From the NCBI GenBank assembly GCA_009760855.2, contig WPIO01000017.1, positions 3,832,501 to 3,896,500 on the forward strand: a stretch of 64,000 bases of DNA, read 5' to 3'. The notes beneath the pieces are model-generated. The model was not told the origin of the DNA. It saw only the letters and a list, made by a program, of their open reading frames with translations, and did no database searches. How positions within the stretch are numbered: the first letter of the stretch is position 1; each line of letters opens with the position of its first letter. A program made the translations under genes and the position numbers. The DNA is from Cristatella mucedo (Eukaryota; Bryozoa; Phylactolaemata; Cristatellidae). This document shows positions 38,522 through 64,000 of the stretch, one piece after another.

Positions 38522-40642
38522 CGTGCTGCAGCAACCAAACAGAGATAATTCCTTCGTGCATGATTACTTTGCACATGACACTCGGCTCGTAGCGATGTAA
38601 AACTATAGGATTGGTCTTGGTGACGTTAGGATATTACCTTTGTCATTCCCATCATATTCTGCCAGGAGTGATTTATCGTGTACACAAGAGCTCACAGGGT
38701 GTAGCCAAAAAAACCTAGCAAAAGAAACCTATCTGATGTTGATCGCATTTAATGTCGATGGCGAATGTTGTTTGCACACAGTCACTTGTTTGGAAAATAT
38801 GCGTCGTGCACGTTGAACCCTGTTTGTCTTGTTGCAATCTTTGTGGTTTTGCATCGACTGCCACCAGGCTTAGGCAGCCGACTGGTGTACGAGAAGCTGT
38901 GAAGTTTTATGTCCGTGTTTTTTGCACGCATATGTGTGCGCTCACGCGGCGCCTGGCATTAGCTGATAGTCAGGGCAGTGTTATGATTACCCATGCCAAG
39001 AGCCTTTGGAATGAGGATAGTGGCTTCTTCACAGACATGTTCTGTTGTATCATCTTGGTAGTGACTAGGTATGGATGCTTCAGCACGTGGTCAACTGTAA
39101 TGGAGCTTTGTTAATGGCAAGCCTGCTGGCATCTGCTAGTGTATTGAGTGACAAGGGTGTGCTTGCTTGGATGGCTCTGCGTAGATTCGAAACTTTCCGC
39201 ATTTTGTTTCTTGCATCTTGCGTCTCTGTATATAACTCTTCCGAGCATTGACGACACAGCGGTGTCGTCGTCTCAAGCTTTCCATCATGCAATCATTGGC
39301 TAACGTCTTTCATCTCTAGCAATTTTGAAAAAGCAGAAAAGCCTTGCCGAGTTATTGTTCGCAAGGGCAGTAGACTGCATGTGAGTGGTGGCGCAGACGA
39401 GTGTCGTTGGAGAGTCGGGAGTGCCCGAGTCGGCAGCAGGAGAAAACGTATCATAGTCTGTACAAATTATAGAAGTCAGTTTCAGAAGGCCATACAGTGC
39501 AAAAATCGTGTCTGCTTTCGCCAACGGTCTTCGAGCAAAGGAAAGGTACGACGAATTGAGAGCGCCCTGAGTGGACAGCCGCAAGGACACGTTAGGCTGG
39601 TGCTGCTTCAGCTGTTGAGTTAGTTACAAAGGAGCCCTGTTGCAGCAGGATTTTTGGTCAGTATAGAAAGAAGCTTTTTAGCATGATGGGCATTGAAGTG
39701 GTAGCTTTAGAGTGGTAGCGGTTTCGCTTCAAGCGTAAGGTGCACGAGTGCCAATTGTGTGCCGTGCGATTCCGTTGCTGGCAAGCAACTGCAAGCTGTA
39801 CTAGGCCACTTGATCGACGATCTAACTAGCGTGATATACTACGTGCAGTGGCTGTGGCTGTGTGTGCAAGGCCGGTAGGTGGCGCCTCGGCTCCTTCAGA
39901 ATGCAGCGGTTTTCAGCGTCATTCTCAGACCAACTTGAGAAATTTGCTGCGCTAGCTCGGAGGCTTTGGGTGGCAAAGGAGGCTCGAAGGAAGGGAGCTT
40001 CGAAGAGACTTTTGGGGCCGGCGCCAAAGTTGTGCTTGGCCGAAAGCAAGCCTGCTGAAGCCGGTTCAACCAGAAAGCGGGCTGCGACTTTTTTTTATAG
40101 CTAACTTTGAACGTTACTGATGCATTGCAGGGTGCCACGCGGCCTTTTATAGTTTGGATTTTGCTCGCACTGTCAAAACGCGATGGCACCTGACTTATGT
40201 GTGACTTGGTATCTTGGTAATGTTAGTTCAAGTGTTGAGAGCTGCGCTTGCTTGCTTACAGGCGTTGTGTTTGCTTGCAACCCGGGGCATAGTTGGCCTC
40301 TGTTTTGCACTGCCTACATTCCGTTTGTGCTCAACAGTCCTAGGGCTTAGCTATGTATGTAATATGTAGGATGTAGCAACAGTACCAAACTGTGTATGCA
40401 TCTATTTTGGATTTTATCATTTCGGATTTTCAATTGTTCATGTACTTTTGTGGCAGAACTACCGTTTCGTTTCCTTTTTTGTCATTCTAATTCCTTAGGC
40501 TCGTATTTGGGAGCTCGTGGCCGATCTCGGCTGACAGCCAACCCACCTGTTGATTGCTGCATTTGCCTAGCCCATGCAAGCTGTCTTATACGTGTATAGG
40601 GTTCTGAAAATCGCCAAAAACCTGACACTGTTTTTTTTCTGC

Positions 40643-40722
40643 GTACGCTAAGTGCCGAGAAAGAGATATAGCTCTTTTAGGGTGCTGCGCGAATGTTTCA
40701 TTGGTATTATTATTGTTGTTGC
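40643..40722 (+). repeat. LINE-3/SINE-B tail, diverged
   Basis: Reads 'aagtgccgagaaagagatat', 'agctcttttagggtgctg' and ends TATTATTATTG. Confidence 0.65.
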
Positions 40723-41442
40723 CACCGTTTCGATCACTGCTGAATGGCACACTTTTGTTCATTCTTGCGATTGCTCGATCTTTTGCCCTTGTCTGCGCCA
40801 ATTGACACTGGTCAAGCCTGCGCACCAGTGATAAGCAGCCGCTGTGTGTGCCTTACTGATGCTGTGTGTGCCTTACTGACTGACTTACTTACTTACTGAC
40901 TTACTTACTGTCCTCTCCCAAACCCGACTTTCCCCTCCCCGGCCCATACAGGTACTCCCTTCCCCAGACCTGCACAATCCCCCACCCCTACAGCCACCTC
41001 AAGCCCTCGCAGGGCTACCCTCTCCCCTCCTTCCTGTGCCTCCAACCCCGGCAGCCTGCTTGAGCTGGGCGGGCATAAAGCAGGGAGCATGTAGAGCCAC
41101 ATCTTATTTATGTATTACTTATTTGTTGGTTTATTTAATTAACGATCTATTATATTATGTAATGCAGCCTAGGGCCTTTGCTACCTGTGGGAGAGGGCAT
41201 TCTGTTCTGCCAGTGTGACCGGCAAACTTGGCCCTGTTTATTGGGCTGCTCAAGCAGAGATATGGCAATGCTGTGCATGATTCAGTACATGTTACTAACC
41301 AGAAGTCCTACTAACCGATGACCTTGCGTATTTTAGCATGCTGGCCTAAGCATGATACTCGTTTGGTTGTGCATGCTTGTGTAAGTATGATACCGGTGCA
41401 TGTCAGCAATCCTTGGTTATTGATGCTCGTACAGAAAATTGT

Positions 41443-41492
41443 GCCTAGATAGAGATTAGTTCTCTTTAGGTGCTGTATGTTCTATTATTATA
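41443..41492 (+). repeat. LINE-3/SINE-B tail
   Basis: Reads GTGCCTAGATAGAGATTAGT then TCTCTTTAGGTGCTG and TATTATTATAG. Confidence 0.65.
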
Positions 41493-41581
41493 GTGTCAAT
41501 GCTGTGCATCGTCTGCAGACAAATCTTTCCTGTAAATTTAAGTTACTGTAGCTTCAATTCCTCTAGAATGTAAGCACCAAA

Positions 41582-41731
41582 ATGGTTGGGCCCATCGGTT
41601 AAAGTCCTTGCCTTTGACGACCGAGGTCTAGATGCTTGCCATCGACGACCGAAATCATCGGCTCGAGCCCTACGGCATCTGTAAAGTGCCTAGATAGAGA
41701 TTGAGTTCTCTTAGGGTGTCATACAAATGAG

Positions 41732-41735
<4 letters not shown>
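41582..41735 (+). repeat. SINE-B (forward), ending in a microsatellite
   Basis: tRNA-like head 'ggttgggcccatcggttaaa', B box GGCTCGAGCCC, a partly duplicated middle ('cgacgaccga' twice) and hairpin tail. It ends TACAAATGAGTT and passes straight into (AC)n. Confidence 0.8.
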
Positions 41736-41808
<73 letters not shown>

Positions 41809-41812
41809 TACA
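41733..41812. repeat. (AC)n microsatellite
   Basis: About 60 bp of pure AC plus 20 bp of interrupted AC, directly after a SINE-B. Confidence 0.96.
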
Positions 41813-42474
41813 AAGCCTGTGCCGAAACTAGTACCTCTAGTATATCTTCCCCTTCCTCGGTTTTTATCTGATTCCTGGCTGTGTCCCAATTTTCATTCAA
41901 AATAGCTTTGCTTTCCCAACAGCTTTGCTGTCCCATAGTTTTCTAGTTATGGAGGTAAATATGATTTATTCGTTTTGATGTTAGCATTGCAACTAGTTCT
42001 TTCTACTACTTGTTATTAACAATATTGCGAATACATTACGGCCGTCTCAATACAACTTTGTAGGCATTGTGCCTTGTGACTCTTTCGTTTGTGAAAACAA
42101 CTCAGTTTGGAATGGGCAGTTATGGCTATATTTGTTCCTGTACACTAGAAATTAAAGGGAAGGCTTGCGGCTGCGTAGCCGTTCCTGCCAAAGTTCTCAG
42201 CCCGACTGCTTGCTTCTCTTTGACCACCACATCCGCATGCTGGTCAACTTTCCTCCAGGCACCTTCATTGCGGTTGTGAGGACTTATGAATGGAGAGGTT
42301 TCTTCTTACGCTGTGGGGGATGAGGTGAATTTCCCCACTCCGGAAGAGGGACCACACGGCTTCTCAGCAGTGAGGAGGTCGAACACGCACAGTCGTGCCG
42401 ATGCCTTTCGTTGTGCAGGTTCCCTAGGCAGGCTATTGATCACGGCAACCACTTATTGAATGCACACCGGAAGC

Positions 42475-42562
42475 TCTAAGGCTTTGAGTGCATTGCATGC
42501 ATAACACCCTCTTAGTCGTTGTGGCTTTGTGGAGTTACTGACGGAGATACATAACCGATAGT
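42475..42562 (+). mobile_element. LINE-2 3' tail
   Basis: Reads 'taacaccctcttagtcgttg', 'tggctttgtggagttactga' and 'cggagatacata'. Confidence 0.75.
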
Positions 42563-43094
42563 GTCCACCAATGATCGCACGAAAGTACCTTTTTGTGGTT
42601 CAAATTACTCGTAATATTATTTACAATGTCTCACAGGTGTTGGGACCTCCTCACCACCCCTCACCCTGCCCTTGCAATAGCACAGTCGCATTGTTGGAGA
42701 AGAATTTGTCCAGCGAAGTCATGCTGTCCATCCATAACTGTGTCGTTGGCGCAGAGCTCCTGGCAACTTGACTCCGTTCATGCAGCACTCGGTTTCTGCT
42801 TACCCAGTCCACCTACTGTGAAAGGCAGCAGTTTCCTGCCCAAGTATGACGAGGGACCTTGCTGTCTGCAGCCTTCTTGAGGGTTTCCTTGCCATTGTAG
42901 AAGGGCTTTAGATGGCCATGCTAACGATGTTAACCATTTGTTCTAGTTGCTGACAGCGAAGTCCGGTGCCGCAGGCTGCCGCTTGACACAGGACTCGTCG
43001 AGTTGAGGATGTGCCCTGTGGCACAACTGTCGGCTTTGCTTGTCTCTGGCGATGCTTACGTGATCATCAGCAAACTAGTCACGCGTTGATCTCG

Positions 43095-43560
43095 TGTAGT
43101 TCGTTGCCTTTATCGGTTTCAACTGGTGCACAATGCCGCAGCTTGTCTGGTCTATGATAAACACCATGTCTATTCGATTGCACTGCATTGCTATTGAGCT
43201 TCACTGGCTCAGTATCAAGCATTGAATCGATTTCAGGATCTTCAGTCTGGCTCACAGGTGACTTGACTCGCTTGCACCGACCTACTTATCCGACCTCTTT
43301 GCTCCTCCTGTGTGCTCTCATACATACTGCTCATCAGCTTCCACTCGTCTCACTGTCCCTCTCACTAAATTGAGATGTTTTGGTGATAAGACCTTCATTT
43401 CATATGTAGCAAGTCTAGAACTCGCTTCTCGCTATGGTGACTACTTGCAATGATCTTGAATCATTGAAGACTCAGCTGAAGATGCTTCGTCAGGTTTCGG
43501 TCAGTTTTCTCTTCACTCCTATGAACTAAGAAGAGATTTAGTAATCTTTTAGGACTATAC
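43095..43560 (+). mobile_element. LINE fragment, CR1/L2-like C-terminus
   Basis: Broken frames read FQLVHNAAACLVYDKHH, a degenerate LHWLPVKxRIDFK region and APTYLSDLF-like sequence. A diverged tail follows near 43530. Confidence 0.65.
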
Positions 43561-43950
43561 AAACGACCTCATTGTACTCTTATTGGCACCCAATATTTGC
43601 AGTGCAACAGGGCTTTGCCAGCCACCACAGCAAAGTATGGGGATTCATCTATTGAAGTGTCACTTCTACGTGATCCCGGTCCAATCTGTACAGACTTTCA
43701 TGCGGTTTATGTCCCAGCACTTCCACTTGCTGCGCCTATAACTTGCCCATTGGTCAGCTCGTCCCTTGTCGGGCCAAAGGCCTAGACAACGTTAAAGAGG
43801 AGGGGGGGGGCCTTGAGCTGATATATATACTTATTACACGATTCACCTTCGCAAGGCGCGAGGAACTATGGGCTGGCTATACTACAAAACACACACATGC
43901 ACACTTGCAAACACACACACATGAATGCCCACGCACACACAGACGCACAC

Positions 43951-44043
43951 ATAATTCATTTGTATTATAACGCCCGTAGAGAACCTAATCTCCATTCAGG
44001 TGCTTCTCTTATGCCACTGGGCTGAAGCCCACGGCCTTAGTCT
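43951..44043 (-). repeat. SINE-B, 5'-truncated
   Basis: Hairpin tail and a degenerate B box (GGGCTTCAGCCC). It feeds part of a long spurious open frame to its right. Confidence 0.75.
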
Positions 44044-45034
44044 TAAATGTTGTATGTGCCCCTGCCTGTCTGGGATTACGGTAGCGAGTGCTTTAACGCC
44101 TCTGGTATCCGTGGCTCCATGTCTGAACAAGTTGCTTATTTCTATTACTTCGGTGCGGCCTCGCGGGTGCTGCCTCATTAGTACGATGCCTTTGCCTGCA
44201 AGCCGTGATTCGGGATCTAGTTGGGCGCATGCAGGGTATCCGGCTTTGCACTTTCCGGAAAGATTAGGAACCCAAATTTCTTGCTGTAGACCCTGGCAAT
44301 GCAGGTAGGCAGGTATCAGTGTAGATGGCCTCGCAGCCTGACCTTTACCTCGGTTACAGCAGGGTCGCCATTTGCCAGTCCTTGTCCACCTCTGCCGTCG
44401 CCAGTGTTCATCGCCTGCCATCTAACATTTGCACTACTAGACTTCGGCTCGCCAAGTCGGACGGTGTCTTGCGTACTTGCTGCGAGCACTCGGCTCTTCA
44501 AGTACAAGTGGGAAACAATCGTTGAGCCTAAGTTTGCTCATAAGTAGCAGTAGCTCATAAGTGCAGTTTGCTCATAAGTACATGCGGGTGAGCCTCGCTG
44601 GGCCCTCCCTGGTCGTGCCCATCTCGAGTGGGCACGGGCTGCTATCCGATGCTTTTCAATAAACTGATTTCATTACGTTGGCTTGTGACGTGATTAAAAA
44701 AGAAAATTTTGTGCTGTGAGTTGTCACACCTGCAAACATGTTGCACATGTAAGGACTCGAGTTGGAAGCAATTGCTATCACAGAATGCAGCTTTGTGGTG
44801 TCTATGTGTGCTGTGCAGGTGCGTTACTCGGAACTTTTTTGATGGGCCGATGGTATCAACTGTTTGCACATACCCTTAGGATGCTTAAGGATTCAGCGGT
44901 ATCATCCGGGGACTGCACTTGATCTGGTGCCTTCTTATCAGATGGCTACTACACTGTCAATCGGCTTGTTCTGTACTCTGTAAATGTATGACCACTGCAG
45001 GTGCTGCAGTAGCCGTTACTCTTGAGAGCTGCAA

Positions 45035-45160
45035 TTGCCCTGGTTTGGCCCAGGGGTTAAGGTGTGCTCTCGTGTGACGACAGACGTCGCGGACTCGAGC
45101 CCTAGAGATTAAGTTCTCTTTGGGAGCTGTATATATTAATTGTATTTATTTATTTTTACT
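45035..45160 (+). repeat. SINE-B (forward)
   Basis: CCCTGGTTTGGCCCAGGGGT head, B box GGACTCGAGCCC, a shortened hairpin tail and TATTTATTTATTT end. It lies about 440 bp upstream of the SETD2 start. Confidence 0.8.
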
Positions 45161-45599
45161 AAAGGGATCGTATGCTGTGATGCTGTGCCTCTGGTGTCCG
45201 GCTGTTACCGGGTGGTGGTGGGGGCGAGCTAGAATCTATCACCATTCGTGAAAAGACCTAACTCGGCTTCGTAATACTAGATTTAACTCGAACCCTAGTA
45301 TTTAACTGCATGCCACAAAAATCACAGAGCTGTACTATGTAGCCAAGGGGCTTCCAGGAAAGCGCTAAATGGCGACTGTGTTCTTTCTTGTTAATTTCTT
45401 TTTGTTTAGCCATCTCTATCCTGTGTTCTTTGAACGGTTGAACTCTCTTGCTTCGAGCAGGTAGTGCCAGCTCCGTGTCGGTGGCACCTGCAAGCATTTC
45501 CCTGTTTGATTTGCAGGTGTTTCGATCCCTGCCGCCAGCTTGAGCCGGAGTAAGCTTTCTTTTTATGTATAAGAAGAGCTGGATCACAGCTTCTTCACG

Positions 45600-63597
<17,998 letters not shown>

Positions 63598-63619
63598 GTA
63601 CGTATGTGTGTCATATGCT

Positions 63620-64000
63620 ATGCAGTTGCCACATCACACCACTTCTCGCTGACCTGCACTGGGTCCCAGTCAAGCAGTGCATCGACTTCAAGGTTCTGTC
63701 ACTCACTTTTAGGTCCTTTCATTCACTGGCTCCAGCCTACCTATCAGATCTACTCTCCCACTAGGCTAGGCATAGTATGACCCACTTTTCTGAATATAAT
63801 CGTTTTCCTACACCTCGTACGAACGTCAAATCCTTTGGAGAGCATGCCTTTAGTTCATATGCTACCGAAGCTTGGAATGCACTTCCGACTAGCAGCACGG
63901 CATCCCCTGACTTGACGGCTGGTAAAAAGAAGCTAAAACACATCTATTTATCACAGCATTTAGTGGGTCCATGTGATTCTTCCTTTGTCTGTTTATGCGT
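63620..64000 (+). mobile_element. LINE-3, runs off right edge
   Basis: It encodes CHITPLLADLHWVPVKQCID, LAPAYLSDLLSH and, shifted, an RTNVKSFGEHAFSSYATEAWN region, then 3'-UTR 'cacagcatttagtgggtcc'. It sits 23 bp after the SETD2 exon 9 donor. Confidence 0.88.

Larger units (their letters stand above)
37921..41440. other. Intergenic DNA between eIF1 and SETD2, no gene recognised
   Basis: A TG microsatellite, a degraded LINE-3 tail and long anonymous stretches. No exon with recognisable homology was found on either strand. Confidence 0.4.

Noticed and set aside
43996-44421. A 141-codon minus-strand open frame
   Set aside because: Part of it lies in a SINE-B and the rest has no recognisable similarity or splice context.

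Overview
The window is nuclear DNA from an animal (metazoan), probably a non-model marine invertebrate. Genes are split by GT-AG introns of 0.1 to 8 kb, the protein families are standard animal ones, and most non-coding sequence is decayed LINE and SINE copies, DNA-transposon relics and microsatellites. I cannot name the species from sequence alone.

Three conserved genes were assembled by joining exons whose splice phases agree. (1) Minus strand, 27998 to 92: a LARP4/LARP4B-type La-related RNA-binding protein. Twelve coding exons cover the La motif, RRM, Gln-rich linker, an RGG-like patch and the FPxLPG motif, and the gene leaves the window on the left after about 709 codons. (2) Minus strand, 36541 to 33126: a complete four-exon gene for translation initiation factor eIF1 (113 aa), ending in a 15-nt coding exon. 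(3) Plus strand, 45600 to 63597 and beyond: a SETD2/Set2-type histone H3 Lys36 methyltransferase. It has a long disordered N-terminus with an RS-rich block, then AWS and SET domains; post-SET and later parts lie off the right edge. A small uncharacterised two-exon gene (15701 to 15122) may be nested in a LARP4 intron.

The rest is a layered transposon landscape. One CR1/L2-like LINE family (LINE-3) ends in a short hairpin that follows the pattern GCGCCTAGA...GGGCGC plus (ATT)n. The same hairpin ends a tRNA-derived SINE family (SINE-B), which suggests a LINE/SINE partnership. A second tRNA-derived SINE (SINE-A), a possible third (SINE-C), a second LINE family (LINE-2), a hAT relic with an 8-bp target duplication, a pogo/Tc1-like TIR element split by a LINE, and a poly-C-ended TIR element carrying a SINE are also visible. 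A 1.6-kb GC-rich block at 30640-32270 resembles nothing around it and may be foreign or organelle-derived.

The genes are not an operon. eIF1 and LARP4 act in translation and mRNA stability; SETD2 acts on chromatin during transcription. eIF1 and SETD2 diverge across about 9 kb of repeat-rich DNA.
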